Of a stretch of 64,000 nucleotides of DNA, positions 8,521 through 18,799 are shown piece by piece; positions within the stretch are counted from its first letter, which is position 1, and each line of letters opens with the position of its first letter. The notes beneath the pieces were generated by a model, which was not told where the DNA came from, did not search any database, and worked only from the letters and a program-made list of their open reading frames with translations. Origin of the DNA: Accumulibacter sp. (lineage in GTDB: Bacteria; Pseudomonadota; Gammaproteobacteria; Burkholderiales; Rhodocyclaceae); the NCBI GenBank assembly GCA_031257115.1, contig JAIRPF010000075.1, forward strand, positions 1-64,000. Reading direction: 5' to 3'. Made by a program: the position numbers and the translations under genes.

Positions 8521-9089
8521 AAAGCGTTGACCACGACGGATATGGTGAACACGGCGAAAGACATGAAAGCAGAAGATTTTCTGGTTTTCGCCCATGACAG
8601 TTCCATTTGCAATGACCCGCAAGGGGCGGCACCCCTCTCCCGTCATTGCGAGGCGCGCGGCGCCGTGGCAATCCAGAATGACCGGGATCGGGAAGGGACT
8701 GGATTGCTTCGCTTCGCTCGCAATGACGGCCGGGGCGTTTCATATTACATATCGGATGATTTCGAATGAACTTGTCATGGTTTTCTTTCGTCGTATCCTC
8801 CGTGGCTGGAAAGCGTTAACCACGGCGAACACGGCGAAAGACATGAAAGCAGAAGATTTTCTGGTTTTCGCCCCTGGCGATTCCATTTGCAATGACCCGC
8901 AAGGGGCAGCGTCCCGCTCTCGTCATTGCGAGGCGCGCGGCGCCGTGGCAATCCAGAATGACCGGGATCGGGAAGGGACTGGATTGCTTCGCTTCGCTCG
9001 CAATGACGGCCGGGGCGTTTCATATTGCATATCGGATGATTTCGGGTGAACTTGTCATGGTTTTCTTTCGCCGCATCCGCCGTGCTTTC
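8521..9089. repeat. Tandem duplication of a 289-bp repeat block
   Basis: Two near-identical copies lie head-to-tail: 8521-8809 and 8810-9089. Each begins with 'AAAGCGTT(G/A)ACCACG' followed by 'ACACGGCGAAAGACATGAAA', and each contains one 88-bp imperfect palindrome (8641-8728 and 8921-9008) that starts 'CGTCATTGCGAGG' and ends 'CTCGCAATGACG'. The copies end with 'TTGTCATGGTTTTCTTTCG'. No gene is credible in 8430-9115. Reversed copies of the palindrome occur at 38855-38946 and 39345-39432. Confidence 0.9.
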
Positions 9090-9115
9090 AAGCGAACTCA
9101 CGGCGGGCGGCGTCC

Positions 9116-9928
9116 TCATCGGCTCTGGCCGCTTTCATCCATGCCCCGGCGCAGTTCGGCGACGAGGCGCTTGACCCTCGCGCAAACCTCGCCGGGCTGG
9201 GATTGCTCGATTTCCTCGATGATGCGGCTGCCGACGATCACGGCGTTGGCGAAGCGCGCGATCGCGCCGGCCGTTCGCGCGTCGCGGATGCCGAAACCGA
9301 CGCCGACCGGCACGCCGACCGCCGCGTGTATTTCGGGAACGCGCCGGGCCACGGCGGCCACGTCGAGATCGCCCGATCCGGTGACGCCTTCGAGCGAGAC
9401 GTAGTACACGTAGCCGCTGGCGAGTTTGGCGACCAAGGCGACGCGCGCCTCGGTCGAAGTCGGCGCGAGCAGGAAGATCGGGTCGAGCGCGTTGGCCCGC
9501 ATGGCCCTAGCGAAATCGGCGCTTTCTTCCGGCGGATAGTCGACGGCCAGCACGCCGTCGACGCCGGCGTCGAACGCCGCCGCGGCGAATGCATCGACGC
9601 CCATGGCCTCGATCGGATTGGCGTAACCCATGAGCACGACCGGCGTTTCGTTGTTGTCGGCGCGGAAGTTGGCGGCCATTTCCAGCGTCCGGCGCAGGCT
9701 GACGCCTTTTTTGAGCGCGCGCTCGGAGGCGCGCTGGATGGTCGGCCCATCGGCCATCGGGTCGGAGAATGGCACGCCGAGTTCGATGATGTCCGCGCCG
9801 GCTTCGACCAGCGCGTGCATCAGCGGCACGGTCAGCGCCGGGTCGGGATCGCCGGCGGCGATGAAAGGAATGAGCGCCTTGCGCCCTTGCGCTTGCAGGC
9901 GCTCGAATGTGGCTTGGATCTTGGACAT
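9116..9928 (-). CDS. trpA: Tryptophan synthase alpha chain
   Basis: TrpA (270 residues) cleaves indole-3-glycerol phosphate to indole and glyceraldehyde-3-phosphate inside the alpha2beta2 complex. The TIM-barrel signatures are present: '[12 protein letters not shown]', '[18 protein letters not shown]' (with the catalytic Glu in 'IELG' and Asp in 'FSDP') and the phosphate-binding 'GVGFGIRDA' and 'VIVGSRII'. The length is normal. It follows trpB by 15 bases and is last in trpF-trpB-trpA. The downstream genes common in betaproteobacteria (accD, folC) are not in this window; a repeat block follows instead. Confidence 0.97.
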   Translation of the reverse strand: MSKIQATFERLQAQGRKALIPFIAAGDPDPALTVPLMHALVEAGADIIELGVPFSDPMADGPTIQRASERALKKGVSLRRTLEMAANFRADNNETPVVLMGYANPIEAMGVDAFAAAAFDAGVDGVLAVDYPPEESADFARAMRANALDPIFLLAPTSTEARVALVAKLASGYVYYVSLEGVTGSGDLDVAAVARRVPEIHAAVGVPVGVGFGIRDARTAGAIARFANAVIVGSRIIEEIEQSQPGEVCARVKRLVAELRRGMDESGQSR

Positions 9929-9943
9929 TTTGCCTTCCTTTTT

Positions 9944-11149
9944 TTAAAGCCGGATGCCCGATTTTTCGGCGACGGTGTGCATGTCCTTGTCGCCGCGGCC
10001 GGACAGGTTGACCAGCAGGATGCCGTCTTTCGCCATCGACGGGGCGATCTTGATCGCATGCGCCACGGCGTGGGCGGATTCCAGGGCCGGGATGATGCCT
10101 TCGAGCCGGCACAGGGCGTGGAACGCCCGCAGCGCCTCGGCGTCGTCGATCGCCACGTATTCGGCGCGGCCGGTGTCTTTCAACCAGGCGTGTTCGGGGC
10201 CGACGCCGGGATAGTCGAGACCGGCGGAAATCGAATGCGCCTCGACGATCTGGCCGTTCGCGTCCTGCAGGAGGTAGGTGCGGTTACCGTGCAGCACGCC
10301 GGGACGACCGGCGGTCAGCGAAGCCGCGTGGCGGCCGGTTTCGATGCCATCGCCCGCCGCTTCGACGCCGATCAGCCGCACGTCCCCGTAGGGGATGTAG
10401 GGATGGAAAATACCGATGGCGTTGGAGCCGCCGCCGACGCAGGCGATCACCGCGTCCGGCTGACGGCCGCGCAGTTCGGGCATTTGCGTCAGGCACTCCC
10501 GGCCGATCACCGACTGGAAGTCGCGCACCATCATCGGATACGGATGCGGACCGGCGACGGTGCCGATGATGTAGAAGGTCGTCGAAACATGGGTCACCCA
10601 ATCGCGCATCGCCTCGTTGAGCGCGTCCTTGAGCGTCCGGGAACCGCTCTCGACCGGCATGACATCGGCGCCGAGCAGCTTCATGCGTTCGACGTTGGCC
10701 GCCTGCCGCCTGATGTCCTCCGATCCCATATATACGACGCATTCCATGCCGTAACGCGCGGCGACGGTGGCCGCCGCCACGCCGTGCTGACCGGCGCCGG
10801 TCTCGGCGATCACGCGCTTCTTGCCCATGCGACGGGCGAGCATGGCTTGGCCGACGCAGTTGTTTATCTTGTGCGCGCCGGTGTGGTTGAGATCCTCGCG
10901 CTTGAGGTAGATTTGCGCCCCGCCCAGTTCGTCCGACAGGCGTTTGGCGTGGTAGATTGGACTGGGCCGGCCGACGTAGTGCTTGAGATCGGCGTCGAAC
11001 TCGGCGATGAATCGGGGATCGCGTTGGGCCGCCGCGTAGGCGTCCCTCAATTCGGCGAGCGCGGGAATCAGCGTTTCGGCGACGAAGACGCCGCCATACG
11101 GGCCGAAATGGCCGCGCGCGTCGGGTAAATCGTAAATCGTGGCAGTCAT
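9944..11149 (-). CDS. trpB: Tryptophan synthase beta chain
   Basis: TrpB (401 residues) condenses indole with serine using pyridoxal phosphate. The PLP lysine is Lys94 in '[11 protein letters not shown]', and the phosphate-binding loop is '[10 protein letters not shown]'. The ATG at 11149 ('[10 protein letters not shown]') fits the family N-terminus; the reading frame stays open upstream but without homology. The gene lies between trpF and trpA in one direction, with about 235 bases to trpF, so it may have its own promoter. The protein is complete. Confidence 0.97.
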   Translation of the reverse strand: MTATIYDLPDARGHFGPYGGVFVAETLIPALAELRDAYAAAQRDPRFIAEFDADLKHYVGRPSPIYHAKRLSDELGGAQIYLKREDLNHTGAHKINNCVGQAMLARRMGKKRVIAETGAGQHGVAAATVAARYGMECVVYMGSEDIRRQAANVERMKLLGADVMPVESGSRTLKDALNEAMRDWVTHVSTTFYIIGTVAGPHPYPMMVRDFQSVIGRECLTQMPELRGRQPDAVIACVGGGSNAIGIFHPYIPYGDVRLIGVEAAGDGIETGRHAASLTAGRPGVLHGNRTYLLQDANGQIVEAHSISAGLDYPGVGPEHAWLKDTGRAEYVAIDDAEALRAFHALCRLEGIIPALESAHAVAHAIKIAPSMAKDGILLVNLSGRGDKDMHTVAEKSGIRL

Positions 11150-11384
11150 GGGATTTTTTCCTTGAGGCAAAGATTGAAGAAGGGGGATGATCGGATCGAT
11201 CATCGGCCTCATTCCATTTCCGGATCGTCCGCGCCTTTGTCGACTTCGCCTCGCCGTGCCAAACAGCACTATCCGGGGCGCGTCTTCGCGGCGCAATCGA
11301 TTTGGCAATGGAACCACGGGCGGCCGGCAAGAAATCGCCGCCAGCAGGTACGGGTACGTCCGCCACAGGTCTTGCGCATTGCTC

Positions 11385-12026
11385 CTATCCCGTTTCCGAA
11401 AACGATCGATCGGTCGCCGCCGCGCGCGCGGCGGCGATGAAAGCGTGAATCTTCGCCGCGTCCTTGACGCCCCTGGCCGACTCGACGCCCGACGAGACGT
11501 CGACGGCCGCCGGTCTCACCCTGGCGATGGCCTCGCCCACGTTCCCGGCGTCGAGTCCGCCCGACAGAACGAGCGGCCCTGGCAATCCGGGAGGAATCAG
11601 ATTCCAGTCGAACGTCCTGCCGCCGCCGCCGTAGGCGTCGACGAAAGCGTCGACCAGAATGGCCTGCGCCGAGGGAAAACGCGCCGCGTATTGTAGCAAA
11701 TCGAATCCGGGCCTCATCCGCGCCGCCTTGATGTAAGGGCGGCCAAACTGCCGGCAATACGCCTCGTCCTCGTCGCCGTGGAATTGCAGCAGATGCAACG
11801 GCGCGGCGGCGAGCGTTTCATGGACGCGGCACGGCTCGGCGTTCACGAATAGGCCGACCACGCTGACGAACGGCGGCGCCAGCCGCGCCAATCGCGCCGC
11901 CCGATCCGGTTCGACATGACGCGGACTCGGCGGATAGAAAACGAAACCCAACGCGTCGGCGCCCGCGTCGACCGCCGCCCGGACATCCTCGTCGCGCGTC
12001 AGGCCGCAGATTTTGATTCGGAGCAT
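11385..12026 (-). CDS. trpF: Phosphoribosylanthranilate isomerase
   Basis: TrpF (213 residues) catalyses the Amadori rearrangement of phosphoribosylanthranilate in tryptophan synthesis. The N-terminal signature '[16 protein letters not shown]' carries the catalytic Cys. '[10 protein letters not shown]', 'ILVDAF' and the C-terminal '[15 protein letters not shown]' (catalytic Asp and phosphate-binding loop) complete the TIM barrel. It is the first of trpF-trpB-trpA. In many betaproteobacteria truA lies just upstream, but here only repeat-like DNA and a tRNA are seen. Confidence 0.96.
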   Translation of the reverse strand: MLRIKICGLTRDEDVRAAVDAGADALGFVFYPPSPRHVEPDRAARLARLAPPFVSVVGLFVNAEPCRVHETLAAAPLHLLQFHGDEDEAYCRQFGRPYIKAARMRPGFDLLQYAARFPSAQAILVDAFVDAYGGGGRTFDWNLIPPGLPGPLVLSGGLDAGNVGEAIARVRPAAVDVSSGVESARGVKDAAKIHAFIAAARAAATDRSFSETG

Positions 12027-12378
12027 GGAAACGGAAAAGCATGGCGAAAAACCGAGAAAAGCGATTTAACCACAACGAACACGGCGAGCGCGAAGAAAAA
12101 GCGAAAAAGCGTTAGCCACGAAGAGCCTGGAGCGCACTGAGAAAAGCGAAGATTTTCAAAAGGATCCCCTTCGATCATCCAATCTACGATCCACCACTGG
12201 ATTTTCGCTGTTCCCATCCAGCCCGCGAGGCGGAGGGAGTCGGGCCGTCGAGGAAGGAATCGGGTGGCGGTTTTTCCCGGCCGCATTCAGGAATTCCACC
12301 GATCAACTCTCCAGGAGCGGGATGGGGGCCGCGAATCGAGAAGAAAGCGGAATCGACGAACCCCGACGAATGCGCTTT
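12027..12378. other. Gene-free stretch with repeat fragments
   Basis: No credible gene is present in these 350 bases between trpF and tRNA-Arg. Around 12067-12140 there are strings of the 'AACCACAACGAACACGGCGA' type, and 12225-12260 carries a fragment resembling the 'GGAGGGAGTCGGGC' repeat seen elsewhere. The trpF promoter should lie here but could not be assigned. Confidence 0.5.
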
Positions 12379-12453
12379 TGGCCTCCTCGACAGGAATCGA
12401 ACCTGTATCTCACGCTTAGGAGGCGCGTGCACGATCCATTATGCTACGAGGAG
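12379..12453 (-). tRNA. tRNA-Arg(CCU)
   Basis: The reverse strand folds as a tRNA. The acceptor stem is CTCCTCG/CGAGGAG, with discriminator G and an encoded CCA (12379-12381). The D-stem is GCAT/GTGC, the anticodon stem CGCGC/GCGTG encloses loop CTCCTAA with anticodon CCT, and the T-stem ACAGG/CCTGT encloses TTCGATT. It reads the rare arginine codon AGG. Confidence 0.93.
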
Positions 12454-12602
12454 GTCGGAGCGTATTTTAGCACCGCGCGGGAGGCTTTCGTCTTCCGGTC
12501 TCCGAACGGACGGCGCGGCGCGTGGAAGCGCGCGGACTTGAAGCGCCATCCCGCTGGCGCGCGGGGACATCCGCCTCTCTTTCCGCGTCTCGTGGACGGG
12601 CG

Positions 12603-12851
12603 CTATTTCGTGTCGTCCTCGCCCGAAATTTTTTCGCCGATCTCCTTGCCGGCTTTCCTGGCCTTGCCGTAGACTTCCGCCGCGCCTTCTTTGGCGGCGT
12701 CGACGGCGTTGCCGCCCGCTTCCTTCAAGTTTCGTCCGACCTTTCCGGCTTTTTCCGTGAAGCTCTCATCCGCGCACACGGCGGGCCGGACGAACGCCGC
12801 CAGGGTCAAAAACAGGACGGCGACGACAAGACGGGGAAGAACGGTGTTCAT
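12603..12851 (-). CDS. Small secreted protein of unknown function
   Basis: This 82-residue protein starts at the ATG at 12851, which has a clear AGGAG Shine-Dalgarno 8 bases upstream. An N-terminal signal peptide ('MNTVLPRLVVAVLFLTLAAF..AVCA') is followed by an Ala/Lys/Gly/Glu-rich amphipathic helical region with near-repeats ('EKAGKVGRNLKEAGG', 'YGKARKAGKEIGEKI') of the kind seen in late-embryogenesis-like or YtxH-like small envelope proteins. No enzymatic motif is present. It is probably periplasmic, and its function is not known. Confidence 0.7.
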   Translation of the reverse strand: MNTVLPRLVVAVLFLTLAAFVRPAVCADESFTEKAGKVGRNLKEAGGNAVDAAKEGAAEVYGKARKAGKEIGEKISGEDDTK

Positions 12852-12983
12852 GAAAATTCTCCTGAAAATAACGGCGGTATCCACGCGCCCGCCGACGGAA
12901 TCCGGACGACGCCCGCTCCCGACTCCACAGTGAAAAACCGGCCGGAACGCAAGCATGGCATCTCGCGCGTTTTCCTTCCCGTT

Positions 12984-13667
12984 TTACCAGCGCGAAGAAT
13001 TCACTTTTTCCGCCCAGAACAGCGCGCCGATGGTCTTGGCGTCGGTGATTTCTCCGTCGCGCACCGCCGCGGCGGCTTCTTCCGGCGTCAGTTCCATCAG
13101 ATCGATGAATTCGCCTTGATCGAGGTTTTGCCCGCCGCGCCGTTCCAGTTCGCGCGCCAGGAATATTTCGATGCGTTCGTCCGAATATCCGACGCAGGGA
13201 TGCAGGACGCCCAGGCGACGCCACTGCCCGGCGACGAAGCCGGTTTCTTCGAGCAATTCCCGTTTGGCCGCGTTCTCGGCAAGCTCTCCGGGGTCGATTT
13301 TCCCGGCGGGAAACTCGATCATGACGCGGCCGATGGGGTAGCGGAACTGGCGCTCGAAAACGAGCTTGCCGCCGTCGAGCACGGGAATCACGACGACGGC
13401 CCCCTGGTGCCTCACGTATTCGCGCGTGGTTTCGCTCGCGTCCGGCAGGCGAACCCGATCCAGGCGGACGTCGAGGAGCCTGCCCTTGAAAACCCGCGAA
13501 CTTTCGATCGTCGTTTCGACGAGATGGTTCTCGTCGTGGTTAGCCGCCGTGGCTACGGAGTCCACGGAGAAAGTCTTCTGAAAATTTTCGCTTTTCTCCG
13601 TGTTCTTCGTGGTTGAAGTTCTTGCTTTGTTTCTCGTCGCGCCCGTCGTGGTTGCTTGCTTTTTCAT
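12984..13667 (-). CDS. Nudix hydrolase, ADP-ribose pyrophosphatase-like
   Basis: The Nudix box is intact: 'GELAENAAKRELLEETGF' (G-x5-E-x7-REUxEExGU pattern). The preceding 'MIEFPAGKID' and upstream 'VFKGRLLDVRLDRV' place it in the NudF/ADP-ribose pyrophosphatase group, which hydrolyses ADP-ribose to AMP and ribose-5-phosphate. The only in-frame ATG (13667) would give 227 residues, but its first 30 or so residues are encoded by the intergenic 'ACCACGAAGAACACGGAGAAAAGC' repeat. A GTG at 13565 would give 193 residues, closer to the family. The gene ends 10 bases or so from nuoN's upstream partner region and follows nuoN on the same strand in reverse order, so it is transcribed toward the tRNA. 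The start is uncertain. Confidence 0.85.
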   Translation of the reverse strand: MKKQATTTGATRNKARTSTTKNTEKSENFQKTFSVDSVATAANHDENHLVETTIESSRVFKGRLLDVRLDRVRLPDASETTREYVRHQGAVVVIPVLDGGKLVFERQFRYPIGRVMIEFPAGKIDPGELAENAAKRELLEETGFVAGQWRRLGVLHPCVGYSDERIEIFLARELERRGGQNLDQGEFIDLMELTPEEAAAAVRDGEITDAKTIGALFWAEKVNSSRW

Positions 13668-13677
13668 GGCGTCCCGG

Positions 13678-15231
13678 TCAGAAGACGATGGAATCGACCA
13701 GGCTTTTTGCGCAGAGCATCATCAGGGCGTTCGGGAAGATGCCGATCAGGGCGATGGCCAGGCCGTTCGCCGACAGGAGCAGCTTGGCGTCCGTCGCCGC
13801 CTCGATCGGCTCGGCGCTGGCCGGCGGATCGAAGTACATGACCTTGACGACGCGCAGATAGTAGTAGGCCCCCACGAGCGAGAAGAAGATGGCGGCGAGG
13901 GCCAGCCACAGCCGCCCGGCGGCGACGGTGGCCTGGAGCACCGAGAATTTGGCGAAGAAGCCGACGAAGAACGGGATGCCGGCCATCGAGAACATCATCA
14001 TCATCATGATCGCCGCATACCAGGCGTTGCGCTTGTTCAGGCCGGCGAAGTCGCTGATTTCGTCCGCCTCGAAGCCCGCGCGGGAGAGCATGAGGATCGT
14101 TCCGAAAGCGCCGAGGCTGGCGAGGACGTAGGTCACGACGTAGAACATCGACGAGCCGTAGGCGCTGAAGATCAGGCGCGGATTTCCCGCGACGACGCCG
14201 GCCGACATGCCCAGCAGCATGAATCCCATGTGCGAGATCGCGGAATACGCCAACATGCGCTTGATGCTGGTCTGCGCGATGGCGGCGAAATTGCCGATCG
14301 CCATGGAGAGCACGGACAGGATGATGAGCATCGTCTGCCAATCCGGGGAAGCGACGATCAGCCCGTTCACCAGCACACGGATCACGACGGCGAACGCCGC
14401 CAGCTTCGGGGCGCTGGCGATGAACAGGGCCACGGCGGTCGGCGCTCCGTGGTAGACGTCGGGAATCCACATGTGGAAGGGCGCCACGCCCAGTTTGAAG
14501 GCAATCCCGGCGACCAGGAAAACCAGGCCGAAGGAGACGATGATTCCGTTCGCCTCATCGGCGAACAGGCGTTGGGAGAGCGCCTGGATTTCGAGCGTCC
14601 CGGCCGCGCCGTAGAGCATCGACATGCCGTACAGCAGCAGGCCGGAGGCCAGCGCGCCGAGCACGAAATATTTCATGGCGGCTTCCGTCGCGGCCACCGA
14701 ATCGCGGTTCATCGCCACCATGGCGTAGAGCGACAGCGACAACAGTTCGATCCCGATGTAGACCGTGAGGAAGTGGCTGGCCGAAATCATGACCATCATG
14801 CCGAGGGTGGCGAACAGCCCCAGCGCGTAGAATTCGCCCCGGGCCATGTCCGGCCGCCCCTGGACGTAGGCGCGCGAATAGGAGAGCGTGACGGCGACGC
14901 TGACATAGACCAGGAATTTCAGGAGACTGCCCATCAGGTCGCCGACGTACATTTCGCCGAACGTGTAGGAAATCTGCTTCACGCTGCCGCTCGCCGGGTC
15001 GTCGGCCAGCACCTGGCCAAAAGCGTGGAAAAGCTGCCCGGAGTTGCCCGCGAGGGTCAGGATCGCGGCTCCGGCCAGCGCGAGCTGCGTCAGGGCGTAA
15101 GCGGCGGTCCTGCGCTTGTCCCTGGCGAACGCGTCGACGATCAGGATCAGGCAGGCCATCGCCAGCACGAAGATCTCGGCGCTGGCGATGCCCAGATCGG
15201 GCACGGAAAATTGCATTTCGGCGAGCGTCAT
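13678..15231 (-). CDS. nuoN: NADH-quinone oxidoreductase subunit N
   Basis: NuoN (517 residues) is one of three antiporter-like proton-pumping membrane subunits of complex I. About 14 hydrophobic helices are present. '[20 protein letters not shown]' is the conserved helix with the key Lys, and '[16 protein letters not shown]' the second typical motif. The start is the ATG at 15231; a TTG 12 bases upstream directly follows nuoM's stop. It is the last gene of the 14-gene nuo operon, and the Nudix gene follows immediately. Confidence 0.96.
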   Translation of the reverse strand: MTLAEMQFSVPDLGIASAEIFVLAMACLILIVDAFARDKRRTAAYALTQLALAGAAILTLAGNSGQLFHAFGQVLADDPASGSVKQISYTFGEMYVGDLMGSLLKFLVYVSVAVTLSYSRAYVQGRPDMARGEFYALGLFATLGMMVMISASHFLTVYIGIELLSLSLYAMVAMNRDSVAATEAAMKYFVLGALASGLLLYGMSMLYGAAGTLEIQALSQRLFADEANGIIVSFGLVFLVAGIAFKLGVAPFHMWIPDVYHGAPTAVALFIASAPKLAAFAVVIRVLVNGLIVASPDWQTMLIILSVLSMAIGNFAAIAQTSIKRMLAYSAISHMGFMLLGMSAGVVAGNPRLIFSAYGSSMFYVVTYVLASLGAFGTILMLSRAGFEADEISDFAGLNKRNAWYAAIMMMMMFSMAGIPFFVGFFAKFSVLQATVAAGRLWLALAAIFFSLVGAYYYLRVVKVMYFDPPASAEPIEAATDAKLLLSANGLAIALIGIFPNALMMLCAKSLVDSIVF

Positions 15232-15243
15232 AGCGAATACCAA

Positions 15244-16740
15244 TTATTGGATCTTGCTTACGGAGACGTGGCGCAACAGCTCGTCGACCGAGCTGTGCAT
15301 GATTTCGGTGAATGCCTGCGGATAAAGCCCCATGCCCAGCACGCCGGCCGCCAGCAGCGCGAGCACCAGGAACTCGCGCCCGGTGACGTCGCTCAATCCG
15401 GCGACGTGGTGGTTGCCCACGGCGCCGAAAACCACTCGCTTGTACATCCACAGGGTGTAGGCGGCGCCCAGGATCATCGTCGACGCCGCCGCGAAACCGA
15501 CCCACAGGTTGAACTTGACCGACGAGAGGATGACCATGAATTCGCCGACGAAGCCCGAAGTCGCCGGCAGGCCGGCGTTGGCCATGGCGAAGAGCATGAA
15601 GAAGGCGGCGAACTTCGGCATCGTGTTGACCACGCCGCCGTAATCCGCGATCTGGCGCGAGTGCACCCGGTCGTACATCACGCCGATGCAGTAGAACATC
15701 GCGCCGGCGACGAAACCGTGCGAGATCATCTGCACCAGCGCGCCCTCGACGCTCAGGGCGCTGAACAGGAAAAAGCCGAGCGTCACGAATCCCATGTGCG
15801 CGATGGACGAATACGCCACGAGTTTCTTCATGTCCTCCTGCGCCAGCGCGACGAAGCCGATGTAGATGACGGCGATCAGCGACAGCGCGAGGATCAGGCC
15901 GGAGAAGGCGTGCGAAGCGTCGGGAGCGATCGGCAGCGAGAAGCGCACGAAACCGTAGGCGCCGAGCTTCAGGGCGATGGCGGCCAGCACGATCGAGCCG
16001 CCGGTCGGCGCCTCGACGTGAGCGTCCGGCAGCCAGGTGTGCACCGGCCACATCGGCACCTTGACGGCGAAAGCGGCCAGGAAAGCCAGGAAAATCCACT
16101 TCTGCGTTTCCAATGGAATCGGCATCCGCTGCCAATCCAGAATGGCGAAGCTGCCCGAATCCAGGTACAGGTAGATCAGCGAGACCAGGAGCAGCAGCGA
16201 TCCCATCAGGGTGAACAGAAAGAACTTGAAGGCGGCGTAAACGCGCCGGGGGCCGCCCCAGACGCCGATGATGAGATACAGCGGGATCAGGGACGCCTCG
16301 AAGAAGATGTAAAACAGCATTCCGTCCAGCGCGGCGAAGATGCCGTTGAGCAGCCCCGACATGATGAGGAAAGCGGCGTTGTACTGGGCCACCTTGCTCT
16401 CGATCACTTTCCACCCGGCCAGCACCACGATGACGGTGATGAAGCTGTTGAGAATGATGAAAAGCATCGAAATCCCGTCGACGCCCAGATGGTAATCGAC
16501 GTCGAACCGCCGGATCCACGGAAGGCGCTCCACGAACTGCATCGCGGGCGTCGCCGTGTCGAAACCGGCGTACAGCGGCAGGGTCCCGAACAAGCCCGCC
16601 AGCGCGCCGAAAAGAGCCAGCTTGCGCGCGAGCGGCGAGTTGCGGTCCGCGCCGAAAAACAACACGATGAGGCCAGAGAAAATCGGCGTCCAGACGGCAA
16701 GCGAGAGAAGCGGCAATCCTGACATAGTGGTCCCAGTCAT
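15244..16740 (-). CDS. nuoM: NADH-quinone oxidoreductase subunit M
   Basis: NuoM (498 residues) is an antiporter-like proton-pumping subunit of complex I. It has the Glu-bearing helix 'YIFFEASLIPLYLIIG', the 'VKVPMWPVHTWLPDAHVEAP' motif and 'LVAYSSIAHMGFVTLG'. The ATG at 16740 overlaps nuoL's stop as ATGA. An alternative ATG at 16725 ('MSGLPLLSL') is possible. The length and helix count are normal. Confidence 0.96.
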   Translation of the reverse strand: MTGTTMSGLPLLSLAVWTPIFSGLIVLFFGADRNSPLARKLALFGALAGLFGTLPLYAGFDTATPAMQFVERLPWIRRFDVDYHLGVDGISMLFIILNSFITVIVVLAGWKVIESKVAQYNAAFLIMSGLLNGIFAALDGMLFYIFFEASLIPLYLIIGVWGGPRRVYAAFKFFLFTLMGSLLLLVSLIYLYLDSGSFAILDWQRMPIPLETQKWIFLAFLAAFAVKVPMWPVHTWLPDAHVEAPTGGSIVLAAIALKLGAYGFVRFSLPIAPDASHAFSGLILALSLIAVIYIGFVALAQEDMKKLVAYSSIAHMGFVTLGFFLFSALSVEGALVQMISHGFVAGAMFYCIGVMYDRVHSRQIADYGGVVNTMPKFAAFFMLFAMANAGLPATSGFVGEFMVILSSVKFNLWVGFAAASTMILGAAYTLWMYKRVVFGAVGNHHVAGLSDVTGREFLVLALLAAGVLGMGLYPQAFTEIMHSSVDELLRHVSVSKIQ

Positions 16741-18773
16741 ATTCTCGGCAGAAGCCAAATTGTAAGCAGCGCGCAGACACCAAAGATCATCGTGAAGGCG
16801 TACTGGTAGACATGGCCGGATTGGAACAGGCGCGCCAGCAGGGCGATGCAATTGACGACGCGCACGGAACCGCCGACGATCAGGCCGTCGATGATCCCGG
16901 CGTCCCCGCCCTTCCACAGCCCGCGGCCAAGGAGGCGCGCGCCGGCGGCGAGCACCCGTTCGTTGAATTCGTCGAAATAGTATTTGTTTTCGAGCAGGGA
17001 ACGGAGCGGCCCGCACGCGGCCCCGATCGCCGCCGGAATTTCGGGCCGCTTGAGGTAAAAGACCCAGGCCACGGCCACGCCGGCGGCGGCCAGCCAGAAC
17101 ACCGGCGAGATCAACGCATGTACCGCCATGGCAAAAACGCCGTGGAAATCGCGCGCCAGTTCTTCCATCACCGGATGGGCCGACCCGTCGACGAAAATGG
17201 CCTTGCCGAAGAAATCGCCGAAGAGCATCGGCTCGATGGTGGCGTATCCGATGAAGATCGACGGAATCGCCAGCAGGACGAGCGGCAGCGTCACCACCCA
17301 GGGCGTCTCGTGCGGCTTTTGCCCCGGCGCGAGGCCGTGATGTTCCTCCGCGGCGGTTTTGCCGTGGCCGTCTCCCGAAGCGCGCGCTTCGTGGCCGTGC
17401 GCCTTGCCGAAGCGTTCCTCGCCGTGGAACACCAGAAAATACATGCGGAACGAATAGAAGGCGGTGACGAACACGCCGGTCATCACGGAGAAGTAGGCGA
17501 ATCCCGCCCCCGGAACGTGCGACAGCCTGACGGCCTCGATGATCGAATCCTTCGAATAGAAGCCCGAAAAGAAAGGCGTTCCGATCAGCGCCAGCGAGCC
17601 GATCAGCGAGGTCAGCCAGGTAATCGGCATGTATTTGCGCAGCCCGCCCATGTTGCGGATGTCCTGGTCATGGTGCATGCCGATGATCACCGAGCCGGCG
17701 GCCAGGAACAGGAGCGCCTTGAAGAAAGCGTGTGTCATCAGATGGAAAATGGCCACCGAATAGGCCGACGCGCCAAGCGCCACGGTCATGTAACCCAGTT
17801 GCGACAGGGTGGAGTAGGCGACCACCCGCTTGATGTCGTTCTGGATCATGCCGAGGAAGCCCATGAACAGCGCGGTGATCGACCCGATGACGATGACGAA
17901 CGAGAGCGCCGCGTCGGAAAGCTCGAACAGCGGCGACATGCGCGAGACCATGAAGATGCCGGCGGTCACCATGGTCGCCGCGTGGATCAGCGCGGAGATC
18001 GGGGTCGGGCCTTCCATCGAGTCGGGCAGCCAGACGTGCAGCGGCACCTGCGCCGACTTGCCCATCGCGCCGATGAACAGCAGGATGCAGGTGACGCCGA
18101 GCAGCGAAACCGCCGAGGAATCGCAGCCCGGAATCAGGTTGAGCGTGGCGCCGATCTGGCTCCTGGCCTGGTCGAACACCGGCTGGTAATCGAGCGTGCC
18201 GAAATTGGCCAGCACCAGCCCGATGCCGAGAATGAAACCGAAATCGCCGACGCGGTTGACCAGGAACGCCTTCATGTTGGCGAAAATGGCCGTCGGGCGC
18301 GTGTACCAGAAGCCGATCAGCAGGTAGGACACCAGGCCGACGGCCTCCCAGCCAAAGAACAGCTGCATGAAGTTGTTGCTCATCACGAGCATCAGCATGG
18401 AGAAGGTAAACAGCGAGATGTAGCTGAAAAACCGGTTATAGCCGGGATCGTCCGCCATGTAGCCGATGGTGTAGATGTGCACCATCAGCGAGACGAAAGT
18501 CACCACGAGCATCATCGTGACCGTCAGGGAATCGATCAGGAAACCGACCTGGAAAGTGTAATCCCCCGACGAGAGCCATTGGTAGACCGGGCCGTTGAAG
18601 GTGTTACCCGCCGCCACGTCGTTCCAGATGAAGAGCGAGGCCACGAAGGCGATGCCCACGCCCGCGATGGCCGCGCAATGGGCCAGACGGCGGGAAATCA
18701 CGCGGCAAAGGAGGCCGGCGACGATGGCCCCGGCGAGCGGAGCCAGGGGGACGAGCAGGTAAAGTGTTTGCAT
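16737..18773 (-). CDS. nuoL: NADH-quinone oxidoreductase subunit L
   Basis: NuoL (678 residues) is the distal antiporter-like pump of complex I, with the long lateral helix at its C-terminus. Visible motifs are 'FFGWEAVGLVSYLLIGFW', 'KSAQVPLHVWLPDSMEGPTP' and 'VVAYSTLSQLGYM'. A His-rich linker, 'GHGKTAAEEHHG', lies near residues 460-475 on the membrane side loop. The start is the ATG at 18773. A zinc-ribbon gene separates it from nuoK, where nuoL normally follows nuoK directly. Confidence 0.96.
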   Translation of the reverse strand: MQTLYLLVPLAPLAGAIVAGLLCRVISRRLAHCAAIAGVGIAFVASLFIWNDVAAGNTFNGPVYQWLSSGDYTFQVGFLIDSLTVTMMLVVTFVSLMVHIYTIGYMADDPGYNRFFSYISLFTFSMLMLVMSNNFMQLFFGWEAVGLVSYLLIGFWYTRPTAIFANMKAFLVNRVGDFGFILGIGLVLANFGTLDYQPVFDQARSQIGATLNLIPGCDSSAVSLLGVTCILLFIGAMGKSAQVPLHVWLPDSMEGPTPISALIHAATMVTAGIFMVSRMSPLFELSDAALSFVIVIGSITALFMGFLGMIQNDIKRVVAYSTLSQLGYMTVALGASAYSVAIFHLMTHAFFKALLFLAAGSVIIGMHHDQDIRNMGGLRKYMPITWLTSLIGSLALIGTPFFSGFYSKDSIIEAVRLSHVPGAGFAYFSVMTGVFVTAFYSFRMYFLVFHGEERFGKAHGHEARASGDGHGKTAAEEHHGLAPGQKPHETPWVVTLPLVLLAIPSIFIGYATIEPMLFGDFFGKAIFVDGSAHPVMEELARDFHGVFAMAVHALISPVFWLAAAGVAVAWVFYLKRPEIPAAIGAACGPLRSLLENKYYFDEFNERVLAAGARLLGRGLWKGGDAGIIDGLIVGGSVRVVNCIALLARLFQSGHVYQYAFTMIFGVCALLTIWLLPRI

Positions 18774-18799
18774 ATCGTCGGAGTTCAGGAGCCAGCAGT

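Noticed and set aside
8469-9049. Open frames inside the tandem repeat block
   Set aside because: They are translations of palindromic repeat DNA, occur on both strands and have no protein character.
13600-16722. A 1040-codon open frame on the + strand opposite nuoN/nuoM
   Set aside because: It is the GC-rich antisense shadow of real membrane-protein genes: His/Arg/Asp/Gln-rich composition, no domain, and the same pattern appears opposite nuoL, nuoG, nuoF and nuoD.
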